A stretch of 64,000 nt of DNA, taken from assembly GCA_949592205.1 (NCBI GenBank), contig CATIUR010000003.1:148288759-148352758 (forward strand). Reading direction: 5' to 3'. The position numbers were made by a program, and so were the translations under genes. Each line of letters begins with the position of its first letter. Positions within the stretch are counted from its first letter, which is position 1. The notes under the pieces are model-generated. The model did not search any database, was not told the DNA's origin, and saw nothing but the letters and a program-made list of their open reading frames with translations. Shown piece by piece: positions 33,341-44,686 of this stretch. Origin of the DNA: Helichrysum umbraculigerum (lineage: Eukaryota > Streptophyta > Magnoliopsida > Asterales > Asteraceae).

Positions 33341-34915
33341 TGATAAGCATCAAATAGATAGTATATTTTATAGTAATTTATCCCTATTTTTATATACATT
33401 TTAATGCATTTATATGATTTTAGATACTTATTTTGTTAATATTTGCAGAAATGTATTTTAATTGAAGATTGAAGAAAAAGGAGCTAAAACGAATCCGAAA
33501 CTGAAAGAAACTGAAGAAAATGAAGAAATAAAGAAAAAGGAGCTTAAACCTTGAAGAAATGAAGACCAAAAGAGTTAAAATGAAGAATTGGGCCAAGAAA
33601 ACAACGAAGTCCGGATAGGAAGATTAAAAGTCCAAAAATCAAGCCCAAGCCCGAAAATAGAATATTCTGGAATTTACATTCAACCGGCGGTTGGATTAAT
33701 CAACCGGCGGTTGAGCTTTAGGGTTTGAAGGCGGTGCAGACACGTGGAGTTGGACCCGGATGCAAATAACTCCAACCGGCGGTTGGAGAACCCAACCGGC
33801 GGTTGGGAGGTCGGTTTTTAAAACTATAAATAGAGGCTCAAATTAGCTTAAACCATATACGATTCAGGAATACTAAAACCGAAAGTTGGGGTTTTAGGTC
33901 GACTTTAGGTGCGATTTTGGAGGCTAAAGAGCTAGGGTTTGAAGGTTTTTAACCCTAGGAAAAGCTAGTTCATCAATTGGTTCGATTTCTTTATCCTTGT
34001 AACTTTAATAACCTTATTAAGTTATTTATGATATTGTTTATTTGATTTAATTGTGAATTAGGTTTTCGTTATACTTGTTTGAATGAATGTTTATTGAGTT
34101 TATTATTTGAATTATATGTTTATGTTGGAACTATATTATTGAATGTTTATTATACAAGAGTTGTATTTATTATGATATTTTAGTGATAAATCTTGACATA
34201 ATTAGACTGATTTATATTAAACTAGGATGACCATAAACTGTTTATATAAATTAAGTGATTGTGTTTATGTTTTGATCTTAACCTTATGCGATAAACTAAG
34301 AATAAATCATTAATATAAAGTAATACTGCGATTCAAGCCTAACCATAGAAATTGTATAATAAATTGATGATAGAGCTTATTAATTAGTAACACTTTGCGT
34401 AACCTTATGATTGTGTTGCTATGATGAGGATTTGACTTAACCCTAAGTGATCTTCTACATTAGTAAATCACCAATAATAATAGCCAACAAAGCAAATAGA
34501 CATAAGTACATATAATAAGTTTAATAAATAATAATTTGAATAATTATAATCTTTTATCCAATTGAGTATACCTAAGTTGTTCCTTAAAACTTATCTATTA
34601 GAATCTGTATCAAAAATATAAATATAAATATGTTCGTTCGGAACTAAAACGTCCCCCTTATCTTGTAGATTATTGTAAATTGGATCATTTGTATTTATTT
34701 GTATTATAATTGTAAATATCTGTAATTAGAATAAATAGATAATTAGTTATAAATAAGAATCACGTTTTCTTGTGTTCCTTGTGTTCGAATTTGAACTTAC
34801 TTATTAAGCTATATTACATGAACGGGTTAATCTTGCCTGAATTGTGTGATAGTATTATTTAGTATTTCCTTAATTTAAACTTGTTATTATAATTGCATAT
34901 ACTTAGCACACATCA
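33341..34915 (+). repeat. 3' LTR of the Athila element (1575 bp)
   Basis: Begins TGATAAGCATC directly after the polypurine tract and ends TAGCACACATCA. It contains a palindrome cluster, a TATA box at 33825, and after that an AT-rich 3' part with no open frame. Only one copy is present in the window. The right flank is GAATG. Confidence 0.75.
33681..33833 (+). promoter_or_regulatory. CAACCGGCGGTTG palindrome cluster and TATA box of the Athila LTR
   Basis: Four exact copies of CAACCGGCGGTTG (a palindrome apart from the central base) at 33681, 33701, 33773 and 33793, then 19 bases to TATAAATAG (33825-33833). A CACGTG G-box core lies at 33741. The layout suggests an LTR promoter with repeated binding sites for a dimeric factor; CAACCG/CGGTTG also contains Myb-type core words. 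Function is inferred. Confidence 0.55.
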
Positions 34916-36750
34916 GAATGTTGATATTGTTAAATGCTGATTACTTCACTAAGTGATAACCTATGTATTGCTTATTTTCTATTTGCAACATCGTTGTTCT
35001 GCTGGTCAGTTGAGTTTGCAGCTAACATCAATTCTTTACATAGTATCATTTATAAAAGAAATGATAATTGTGGAGTGATATTTATTTGTTGCAGAAAATA
35101 TGTTACCATTACCATGAAAAGGTTTATGTATTAGAAAACACATCCATGTAAACAAACACATAAATAATATTTATCATAGAACATGTCCAAATTTGTTTTT
35201 GTACAAAATATTGGTTTTTGTGGGGATCATATATCTCACTCTTATCATGTTTTTACTTTTCACTTGTAGACTTGATATTTAGTACTTGTATGATCAAATT
35301 ATCAACGACTATGTGCTATAAGAAAGTCAATGTCTAACCCGATTAGTACATCAACCCGACCTGAATGAACCAAAACCTGAACCCGAACACAAAAACCCGA
35401 TGACCCAATCTTATAACACCCTTATATTGTCATTATCAGTTTGCGTCCGCCACTTCTTTCTATGCTGACATACCGGATTCATTTACCCCGTGAATTTTAG
35501 ATGTCTTATCAATTCAATTTTTGTAAATATGATCATTGATTTTGTGCTTAGTCACGCTTAATTTTAAAAGTTTTTCTTTATTTTGATTGTTTATTTCTTT
35601 AGTGACACTAATTGTAGAACTTAAAAGTCGGTTTTGATTGACAGAGTAACTACATCCAAGTATTAGAAATAAATTGAATATGTCCGCAGTTTTCTGTTGA
35701 AATCAATTTACGACTTGAAAGACTGTATTGTTTACAAATTGAATTAATGTTGTTTAAAAAAATGTTACTTCATAGTTTATAAAAAAAGAAGGAAAAATTG
35801 AAAAATGCGTTATTATAAAATAGTTGTGATATTTTTAATTATTAAATATACATATAGGTAGTTAATTGTAGTGATAGTGTGGATGATAAAATTGTGATTA
35901 AAAAAGGTTAAATTTAGTGATTCTAAAACGTAAAAGTTAAATAGAAATACATGAGATCAGTATATATTTTAAAAAACACATTTTGGAAGTTATGTTTGTA
36001 TTAGATATACATTTGATTAATAAATTTGTTCTGGGGTAATATAGACATTTGATCAACTCCTTCCCACTAATTTGGTAGTCATTTTACCAAACAAAGATCA
36101 TTGGTCTAAATTAATAATTTTAATTTATTAATGGTGGAGATTAGCTTAGAGATTTCTAAAAATAAAATGACTACCTATTTAACACTCTATTATTATTATA
36201 TGGGGTGTTTTTCAAAAAATGAAATAAATTAAAAGGATTAAATTGAATAGGGGTGTTACTTTATGTACCATTTTCTTTTAAATTTTATTTTCCTTTTAAC
36301 ATAGAAAAGTGTGATAAAACATAAAATAATATTCAACAAGTAACTTTACAAAACCTGATCCCACTTTCCATACACAATCTTTTTATAAAAAATTAAATTT
36401 GTAGGCTTTTACAATCATCCAAATTTATTTAAAAGTACTAAAGATTACTACTTAACTAATCTTTTTAGCAAATAATATAAACATTTTTTAACAATAACTT
36501 TTTACAGCAACTAAATATTGAAAAATAATGTGAAATGTTAACAAATACTCCGTAACAAATATCATTTTTTTAACAATAAATTTACGAAATATTTTTACAG
36601 TAACTGATATTATTATTTTTAACAAATAACATTAACATTTAAATTAATAATTGTGTGATATAACCTAGTCCACTAGTGCAAATCTAAAAATAAAAAAATA
36701 TGAAAAATGTCATATCGGTTGTCAGGCGTCAAGTGTCAAATGCTATCTAC
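34916..36750. other. Intergenic, no gene recognised
   Basis: AT-rich sequence with only short chance frames. A stretch at 35340-35400 repeats ACCCGA-type words (minor low complexity). I see no terminal repeats or conserved protein. Confidence 0.6.
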
Positions 36751-36764
36751 TAGTTTGCATTGGA

Positions 36765-36971
36765 CCAATGGGGCTTTGACTCAGTGGTACCGCCGCCGCA
36801 AATCCTCACGCTTCACCCGAGTTCAAGCCTCTGGGAGTACAAAAAATCCTATGCTCCGTGTGTGGGGTCACTGGGGCCAGGTGTTTAGCCGGACGGGTTG
36901 CCTCTTGCGGGTGAGGCTCCGTAGATCTACGAATCCGGGGTTAAAGGTTCCCTCCAATAACTTTTTTTTTT
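36765..36971 (+). mobile_element. tRNA-derived SINE (about 207 bp) with 14-bp target duplication
   Basis: RNA polymerase III box A (TTGACTCAGTGGT, 36776) and box B (CGAGTTCAAGCCTC, 36819) at normal tRNA-like spacing, a unique body, and a T-rich 3' end. The flanks repeat TAGTTTGCATTGGA exactly (36751-36764 and 36972-36985). The overlapping 99-codon plus frame is an artefact of this element. Confidence 0.88.
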
Positions 36972-37468
36972 TAGTTTGCATTGGAAGGATGAGTGAAATA
37001 TTATAAAAAATACTCCGTATTATGGTGCAGAGAGTCCCATCCCTAATTTGTGCACCTAACCCTGTAGTTCACATAATTAGCTGATATACCTACCCCGTAT
37101 TTATTTATTTATTTTATTTTTTTTTAACGGCTAAATTTAATCCCCCAATTAATTTTTCCTGAAATCATTCTATATATTAGATATTCTTTTTGGCAATCAC
37201 CATTCACCAACCACTTCAAAGTTTAAACAAATACCAAGTACGTAATCGAGACACATGCAAATGACCAATTAATAAATCACAATCGCAAATGGCGATTCCT
37301 TTTGCATTGTTAATGAACTTTTTATAATGGACTTGGTGATGCAATCTTTTTAAATTAAGGGTTTGTTTTGTTACAATGAGCTGGAGGTGAGGCTAAAGAT
37401 GGAGTTTGCGATTGGAGCTGAGATTTTGGCTTCTATTCAAAAGTTATTTCAAAAATTTTCTTATTTAA

Positions 37469-37735
37469 GGGTGTGTTTGGCACAAAAAATTTAGGGGATT
37501 CTAAAGGATTGAACTTCTAGTTTTTAACAATCTCAATCTCCATCCTTGTTTGGCAACAAAAATATAGAAGGGATTATTGAAAAAAGAATCCCCTAGAATC
37601 CTTTTTCTGAGAAGCTTTTTGAAGTAGCTTAAAAAATAATCTCCAGCTCCAGCTCCAGCCACAATCTCCAGCTCCAGCTCCAGCCACAATCTCCAGCTAC
37701 ATCTCCATCTTCAGCCAGTTTTGCCAAACACACCT
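37469..37735. mobile_element. Harbinger/Tourist-type MITE Y nested in X1
   Basis: Termini GGGTGTGTTTGGCA and TGCCAAACACACC, TAA target copies at 37466 and 37736, 267 bp. The interior carries a short CTCCAGCTCCAGCC minisatellite (37640-37700). Same family as the MITE at 51162-51412, in opposite orientation. Confidence 0.8.
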
Positions 37736-37791
37736 TAAGTGTTTCTAGGGACTCACATTTTTAACAATCTCCATTTTTGTAGTGTTGCCAA

Positions 37792-38589
37792 CAGTGGCGG
37801 ATCCAGAAAATTTGTTTAGGGGATAATAGGTTGAATAACCAGTCAGAATGGGTCGAGTAAAAACCAGCCAGATACAAATAACATATATAAATATCAATCC
37901 TTACTTTTAAATAACAAATATTAAAAATACTAACAAGGAAAATTAACTTAGAGTTTTTCGCGTTCAAGTTATTCAAGTTTGATGCTATAATTCATGTTTT
38001 GGTTATTCAAGTATATTGTATTCAGTTTTTATAATTTGCTGGTTTGATTTAAATATTAGGACTTATACATAACATTTCATAAAACACTATGAAAAGACAA
38101 ACCTATGATTAAGTAAAGGCAGATACATTTATAATAATTTATACTTAATCAATTACTAATGCTTAGAAAAGTGGAGTTTATATATCATTAAACAATTTAG
38201 TTATTATAATTTCTTCAAGTTAAAGTTTATAATTTAAAACACTATTTAATTTAATAATATAATCAACAAATACATGGAAGAGGTCTGAATAAAAAAGGAA
38301 TGAAGAAACTTTTGACTTGCCGCTGGAAATACATACAAATGTTTGACTCAAGCGTTTTGACTTGCTGGGGGTCATTTAATTGTTTTGTACTTTTGTGGGA
38401 GATTAATATTTGCAGTGTTTTAAGACCCGGTTCGACCGGCCCGGTCGGACCGGTCGGACCGCAATTTTAAAGATTTCCGGGCGAAAAAAAACCGGGTTTT
38501 TCAAAATGTTGACTAGTCAACGACCCGGTTGACCCGGCCGGTCGGACCGGGTTGGACCGGGACCCGGACCGGTGCATTGACCCGGGTTT

Positions 38590-38628
<39 letters not shown>

Positions 38629-39102
38629 TATCTATGTACATTTAATCATTTATAATTAGGGAATATTGATTAATTGTGTATTTCAAGAATAATGAGGGAA
38701 TTTTTGACTGATGTGTCATCACTATTTATTACTCTATGGATTATATAATTATTATATTGATGTATATTCCAAGAATAACAATGGAATCGATGTGTCATCA
38801 CCCTTTATTATTCTATGGATTATAATTATTATACATGATACAATTAATAATTATATTTATAATTATAAAAAATAAAAAAAGTCACTAAATACTACTACTG
38901 TATACTATTATTAACTCCGGTCCGACCTTCCGGCCCAACCGGTCCGACCGGTCCGACCAGAAATTAACACTTTTCCGGGTCGACTAAAAACCCGGGTTTT
39001 AAAACATTGAATATTTGGGCTTAATAATATACTCCGTAATGGATACCGGGCCAAGTTGACTGGGGCCCGTGACCCCCTAGTTGTACACCGGATCCGCCCA
39101 TG
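37792..39102. mobile_element. hAT-type non-autonomous element nested in X1
   Basis: Ends CAGTGGCGGATCCAG and CCGGATCCGCCCATG, flanked by GTTGCCAA (37784) and GTTGCTAA (39103), an 8-bp target duplication with one mismatch. X1 sequence continues on both sides, which confirms the boundaries. It contains another hAT element (38413-39009). No coding region; 37810-38400 is AT-rich. Confidence 0.7.
38413..39009. mobile_element. hAT-type MITE (597 bp), third nesting level
   Basis: Termini CAGTGTTTTAAGACCCGG and CCCGGGTTTTAAAACATTG, exact 8-bp target copies AATATTTG (38405-38412 and 39010-39017). The arms are rich in CCGGTCGGACCGG-type palindromes and could form a strong hairpin. A T-run of over 30 bases lies at 38591. 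Confidence 0.88.
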
Positions 39103-39315
39103 GTTGCTAAACAAAGCTTATAAGTCAGGGTCTTTTTTAAAGTAGAAGCTCAAGCATATAAAAGTCTTCAGAAGCCACGTGCCAAATACACCTAAATTAT
39201 AATATGATGATGAAAAATCATTGGCAGGGGTTTTTCTGTTCACAGAGATATTTGATTTTTTAATTCCGTATCTTTTGTGGTCACCTAACCTTGTCTTATC
39301 ATGTCATGTAGATTG

Positions 39316-40267
39316 TAGGGGTGTTCAAAGTCGGATATCCGAAAATTCGGATATCCGAATTTCGGATATCCGAAACTTCGGATAGTGAATTATGGTATCC
39401 GAAATCCGTATCCGAATTTCGGATATCCGAAATTCGGATATCCGAAATTTTCGGATTCGGATACCGGATAATCCGAAATATCCGAAAAATAGAGAAAGGT
39501 GAGAATCTGCAGTTTAGAATCATGGGAAAGAATGAGAACTTTTGAACTTGAAACAATGAACAAATCAACAAGTAATATTTGCCAATAATTTACATAAATA
39601 CAACCGTATATATAACAAATTACACACGCCTGTTCCTTGTCTCTGATCGGACCGTAGCACAGCTTCCGGCCATCATCACCTTCTTTCGAAAAGCAATCAC
39701 CGCCGTCTTCCTCAGCCACCTTCGGTTCTTCACTGTTGTTAGTTTGTTACTCTCGCAAACCTCCATCACTTTATCTTCGTTGCAAAAAATTATCACCGAC
39801 ACACACAATCCCCTCCTTTGATTTATCACTTTGACGATCTCTTTGACTTGCATATGATTGATGAAGTTTAAGAATTTTGAATGATCTTCAGATCTGGGCA
39901 TATTCGTTAATACCGAGCAAGAAAAGAAAAGTAAATTGAATCCCGATGTAAATATGTGGTGGGTAGTGGACTAGTGGGGTAATAATGTTTGGTAAAGTCT
40001 TTGTTCCTTAATAATTTTGTACCCCACACTGACTTTATGAAATTTTAAATAAATAAAAACACCTCACCTCACACCTTTTCGGATATTTCGGATATCCGAA
40101 ATATCCGAAACTTTTGAAAATCATTATCCGAATCCGAATCCGAAAATTCGGATATCCGAATTTCGGGTATCCGAAATTTCGGATATCCGAAATTTCGGAT
40201 ATTTTCGGATCGGATTTTCGAATATTCGGGTTTCGGTTTCGGATACGGATAATTTTGAACACCCCTA
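39316..40267. mobile_element. hAT-type MITE (952 bp) with GGATATCC palindrome arrays
   Basis: Termini TAGGGGTGTTCAAA and TTTTGAACACCCCTA, exact 8-bp target copies GTAGATTG (39308-39315 and 40268-40275). Both arms (39330-39485 and 40075-40255) are arrays of overlapping TTCGGATATCCGAA. Between them, 39500-40060 is a different, less repetitive sequence that may have been acquired from elsewhere. Short frames crossing the arrays are repeat artefacts. Confidence 0.9.
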
Positions 40268-40412
40268 GTAGATTGTACTGTAGTTCACATAATGGGGCCC
40301 ACTTGCTCTTTTAGCCTATACACCTACTCTGTAGTTAATTAATCTTTCTTGAAATCATTTTATACGAGTATATTGTTTTTAGCAAATCACCACCCACTTT
40401 AAACAATTAAAA

Positions 40413-40415
<3 letters not shown>

Positions 40416-40471
<56 letters not shown>
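40416..40471. repeat. (TA)n microsatellite
   Basis: A run of about 28 TA units in duplication unit 2, where unit 1 (near 37232) has only a few bases. It is a local expansion. Confidence 0.9.
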
Positions 40472-40473
<2 letters not shown>

Positions 40474-40599
40474 TATTATTATATAATCGAGACTCACACA
40501 AACGACCAATTAATAAATCACAATCGCAAATGGTGATTCTTTTTAAATTTTCAATGAACTTATTATAATGGACTTGGTGATACAGTTTTTTAAAATTAA

Positions 40600-40843
40600 G
40601 GGTGTGTTTGGCGAAAATGGGCTGGAGATGAGGCTGAAGCTGGAGTTTGAATTGAAGTTGAGATTTGGGCTTCTATTTAAAAGCTACTTCAAAAACCTTT
40701 TTGTTTAAATGCTTTTAGGGACTTACTATTTCAAGAATCTCCATTTTTGTGGTATTTCCAAATAAAGCTTACGAGCTAGGGTCTTGCTAAAGTAGAAGGT
40801 CAAGCCTATAAAAGTCCTCAGAAGCCCTGTGGCAAACACACCG
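40600..40843. mobile_element. Harbinger/Tourist-type MITE X2 (244 bp), uninterrupted
   Basis: Termini GGGTGTGTTTGGC and GGCAAACACACCG with TAA target copies (40597 and 40844). It is the intact counterpart of X1 and of the degraded X3 at 44433. Confidence 0.8.
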
Positions 40844-40856
40844 TAAATTATACTAT

Positions 40857-43800
40857 TTTTTTTATGAAAGGCTAAGTATATTATAAATATGTCTAATAGC
40901 AAGGTGCTAGTTAGACCCCCAAAATGTACAAAAACACCAAAGGATATATATTGGACCCAAATCCGGACTGGGAGGATACCAAAAGGGATGAAAAAAACCT
41001 GAAAAAGCTTCAGGAAATAATCCCCGATAGTAGGGGCCGAACCACCGATTTTCACCCTATATCGTTTTTGATGGTATCCCGCGAGGATTTAGGCCAAAAT
41101 AATATCAGCACCAACTAACTCAAATAATCATATCAATATTAAATTGGATTACAACGTTATCCTATAGACTATTTTATGCTCCTGCATTGTGCCATGAACA
41201 TCATATCCCAATTGCCCTGCGCTTCCATCCAATTAAAAACAGCAGCAGCTATACTAAATAAAAGTGAATTCCAGCCACTTATTTTCCTCAAAGCTCCATT
41301 TAGTGCATCGACTTTTGATCCACAAAAAGCCCATTGACTTTACTTCTTTCAACATTCTACACGCATCGTTCTTCACACCATTGAATACCATTTCTTTGCG
41401 AGCCTTCCAAATGACCGAGCAAGCTACCAAAATTATCGACTGGATGATTTTCTTTCGAATGTTTGATACTGTGACATACTTATGAAAAAATATCAAATCA
41501 TAAATTGAAAAGATAACCATTGGGGGTAACTTACACCAAGCCGCAATCCCATTCCATAGTTCCTTTGATACATTACAACCGGTCATCAAATGTTCTAATT
41601 ATTCCTCGCACTCATTACAAAAGATGCAATCAGAGTTGGATATTGAAATTCCTCTTCGCAACAGCAAGTTTTTAGAAGGTAATCTTTGCATCAACAATCG
41701 CCATCCAAATATGTTTATCTTAATCGGAAGCAACTTATTCCACGGAAAAATAACTCTACTATCATCCTTATTTCTTGAACTCAACAAATTTCTAACCATA
41801 CTAACCGAGAATGCCTTAGAGTTGTCTGAACCCCATTCCCACATATCCTGACACTGACCGAATGTGACTTCAATACCCAGGCTATGCAGATTGATCAGCT
41901 CGTTTATTGCTTCTTGAGACCAACCTTTAGATTTCCAATTCCAATTAAAATCTCCAGTACTTGATATACGACTCACCACATTAATCTGCTTATTGAATTC
42001 TAACTTGAAAAGCATTGAAAAAAGCTTGCATAGTTGCCCGAATCCAGACCAATTATCCAACCAAAAACGAAGCAATTCTCCATCCCCAATTTTCCCTTGA
42101 AAGTATGATTGAATATCTACCCCTTTATTGTTAAAAGACTTATCAATTGAGCAGATTTCTTTCCAACTTCCTGTAGCTACCATCTTGCATGAAATAGCAT
42201 TTGGTATGTGTTGAGACTCATGCAATGCACATATACAGCGCCTCCATAATTTATTACCCTTTGTTTTAAATCTCCAATGCCATTTAACCAATAGACTCAT
42301 ATTGAAATCTCTGAGATCCGTTAAACCCAAACCACCATATTTTTTCGGCCTTGTTACTACATCCCAAGATATCCAACTTATTCCTTTTTTATCTCTATTG
42401 CCACCCCACATGAACCTCCTCCTTAATAAGTCAAGTTTATGAATCACACTTACCGGAGCTTTGAACAAGGAGAAATAGTAAACTAGTAAGCTCTCAAACA
42501 CTGATTTAATTAAGGTAACTCTACCTCCAATTGAGAGAGTAGATGCCTTCCATAACGAAAGCCTAGCTTCCACAAGATCAATCACCGGCTTTCAATATTT
42601 GGCTTTGTTCATATTAGCACCAATCGTGAGTCCAAGGTGAGTAAAAGGCAACTTTCCTACCTTACACCCCATAACCGATGCTACTTCCATTATCTCCATC
42701 TCATCACATCCGATACCAATTAACGAGGATTTATGATAATTAATCTTTAACCCAGAAATTAGGTTAAATGCCCTCAAAAATCGCATTAAAAAGTGTGCAT
42801 TATCTCTCGACCATTCACCGATTACCAAAACATCATCCGCATACATCAGGTGTGATATTGTTGGACCATTGTTTGGCATTTTCAATCCTTTGAAGGAACC
42901 CAAATCACAACCTTTAGACATAAAGTGTGTGAATGCTTCCATCGCAATAATAAAAATAAGAGGTGAGAGTGGATCACCCTGACGAACTCCACACTCATAT
43001 TGAAACTCTTTTGATGGAGAACCATTAACTAATATCGATGCTCTTGCCGATGATAAGACCCCACGAATCCATAATCTCCATTTATCCGAGAAGTTCATAA
43101 AACCCATAACTTTGTCCACAAAACTCCAATTAACCGAATCAAACGCTTTTTCAAAATCAATTTTAAAGAAAAGAGCTTTCTTTTTAATCTTTTAGCCCAG
43201 CCCATTATTTCATTAATTATTAATGGCCCATCTAAAATATTTCGGCCCGCAATAAAACCCGTTTACACGTCTGAGATTACTTGGGGAATGACTTTACTTA
43301 AACGGTTAGCCAAGATCTTTGAAATCACTTTTGAAATACACCCGAGTAAGCTAATGGGCCGAAATTCATTCAAGCCACTAGGATCAATAACTTTAGGAAT
43401 TAACGTTATGAAACTAGAAGAAATACCTCTATGAATGAAGCCATCCGAATGAAATTGATGCATGAGATTCATGAAATCATTCTCTAAAATGTGCCAGAAA
43501 CGTTTGATGAAATTGAAATCAAAACCATCCGGCCCGGGAGCTCTGTCACCATCACATTCTTTAACCGCTTGTAAAACTTCCCCATTCGTAAATTTCTCTA
43601 CTAGTCTGTCTCGATCCTCATCCAGGAGACGTTTAATGCCATCACAATTAAAGGAAGGTCTATTCTTTAATGGTTCACAAAATCGTTTTGCAAAATAATC
43701 ATGAGCCTCCTGTTTAATTCTCCCCGGGACATTACACCACTCATCTCCAATTATAAGGCCATTAATTCGTGACTTACATATTCTACTTTTAATGAAACCA

Positions 43801-44432
43801 TGGAAGAAAGCACTATTCTCATCTCCTTCTACCGCCCATTTGACTCTCGATTGTTGTTTAAGGTCCAGAACTTTATCCGCCTCCAATTTGTTCAGTTTCT
43901 TACGACATTCGATTTCATGTAGAAGTTCCTGATCAGTTTCTGCTTCTACCACCCATTTGACTCTCGATTGCTGTTTAAGGTCCAGAACTTTATCCGCCTC
44001 CAATTTGTTCAGTTTCTTACGACATTCGATTTCATGTAGAAGTTCCTGATCAGTTAGAACTCTTTCTTCCATTACTTGCTCGTATTTAATTACCACATCC
44101 TTTGTCTCCGAGATTTGCTCATTTTGCTTCCTTTTCATCTCATTGACCCATTCTTTTATTGCAACCTTCATACTCTTAAGCTTGGATGCCAATATTTTGG
44201 ATGGAGCTCCATACGGCAATACACTGTTACTGCTACTTATTACTATGTCGGCCAGGTCAGGATGCTTTAACCAAGAATTGAAGAATTTAAACGGTTTAGG
44301 CCCAGAATTTCTCGAGTCCGTTAACAAAATAATTGGGCTGTGATCTGACAACCCCATATTTAGAGCAGCAAAAGTAGCCTCCGACCATTTGTTCCAAAAC
44401 GAGTCACATACAAGCGTCCTGTCAATCATAGT
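40857..44432 (-). mobile_element. L1-type LINE, 5'-truncated and decayed
   Basis: On the minus strand it runs from the C-terminal part of the endonuclease (44429) through reverse transcriptase to a zf-RVT region and a short 3' tail ending in an A-run (T-run 40857-40864 on the plus strand). ORF1 and most of the endonuclease are missing. Its 5' end abuts MITE X3. No clear target duplication was found. Confidence 0.85.
41254..44429 (-). pseudogene. LINE ORF2 (endonuclease C-terminus, reverse transcriptase, zf-RVT), broken
   Basis: Four open pieces in order: 44429-43263 (SDHSPI endonuclease motif, then LIPK and FRPISLL of the reverse transcriptase), 43119-42592 (GVRQGDPLSPLIF and catalytic YADD), 42585-41599 (WKASTLSIGGR, PKKYGGLGL, and the zf-RVT block FGWRLLMQRLPS) and 41589-41254. 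Stops and shifts separate them; for example FEKAFDSVNW lies just upstream of 43119 behind a stop. Within the first piece a 39-residue unit starting DQELLHEIEC is duplicated in tandem. It cannot be functional. Confidence 0.88.
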
Positions 44433-44686
44433 ACATGGTGTGTTTGGTGATAAAGGGCTGTAGCTGAGGTTGAAGCTGGAGTTTGTGCCTGGAGCTGGGA
44501 CCTAGGTTTCTATTCAAAAGATACTTCAAAAAGCTTCTTGTTTAAGAGCTTCTAGGGACTTACTTTTTATGAATCTCTATTTTTGTGGTGTTGCCAAACA
44601 AAAGCTTATGAGCTAGAGTTTTTCTAAAGTAGAAGCTCAAGCCTATAAAAGTTCTTAGAAACCCCATACCCTATTACTCTAAATCA
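44433..44686. mobile_element. Degraded Harbinger-type MITE X3
   Basis: Begins GGTGTGTTTGGTG and shares GTAGAAGCTCAAGCC and ACTTCAAAAAGCTTC with X1 and X2. The right terminus is decayed (CCCCATACCC) and no target duplication is clear. Confidence 0.65.

Larger units (their letters stand above)
37359..39192. mobile_element. Harbinger/Tourist-type MITE X1, split by two later insertions
   Basis: Start GGGTTTGTTTTG and end GCCAAATACACC, with TAA target copies at 37356 and 39193. Its middle is displaced by MITE Y (37469-37735) and a hAT element (37792-39102). Removing them gives about 245 bp that align with X2 (40600-40843), for example AAGTAGAAGCTCAAGC near 39142. Confidence 0.75.
37051..40855 (+). 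repeat. Old tandem duplication (two units, 37051-39280 and 39281-40855)
   Basis: Unit 1 (TGTAGTTCACATAAT, then AATCGAGAC, then ACCAATTAATAAATCACAAT, then GGACTTGGTGATGCA, then Harbinger MITE X1) is repeated in the same order in unit 2 from 40278 with X2 at 40600. CACCTAACC occurs at both unit starts (37053 and 39282) and may have been the recombination site. Unit 1 was later inflated by nested transposons, unit 2 by the hAT MITE at 39316 and a (TA)n expansion. Confidence 0.7.

Noticed and set aside
36707..37006. Plus-strand open frame of 99 codons
   Set aside because: It lies over the SINE with its box A and box B; the peptide is a by-product of that element.
39321..40314. Several frames on both strands with repeated ISDIRISD- or GYPKFGYP-like peptides
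   Set aside because: They are translations of the GGATATCC palindrome arrays of the hAT MITE, not proteins.
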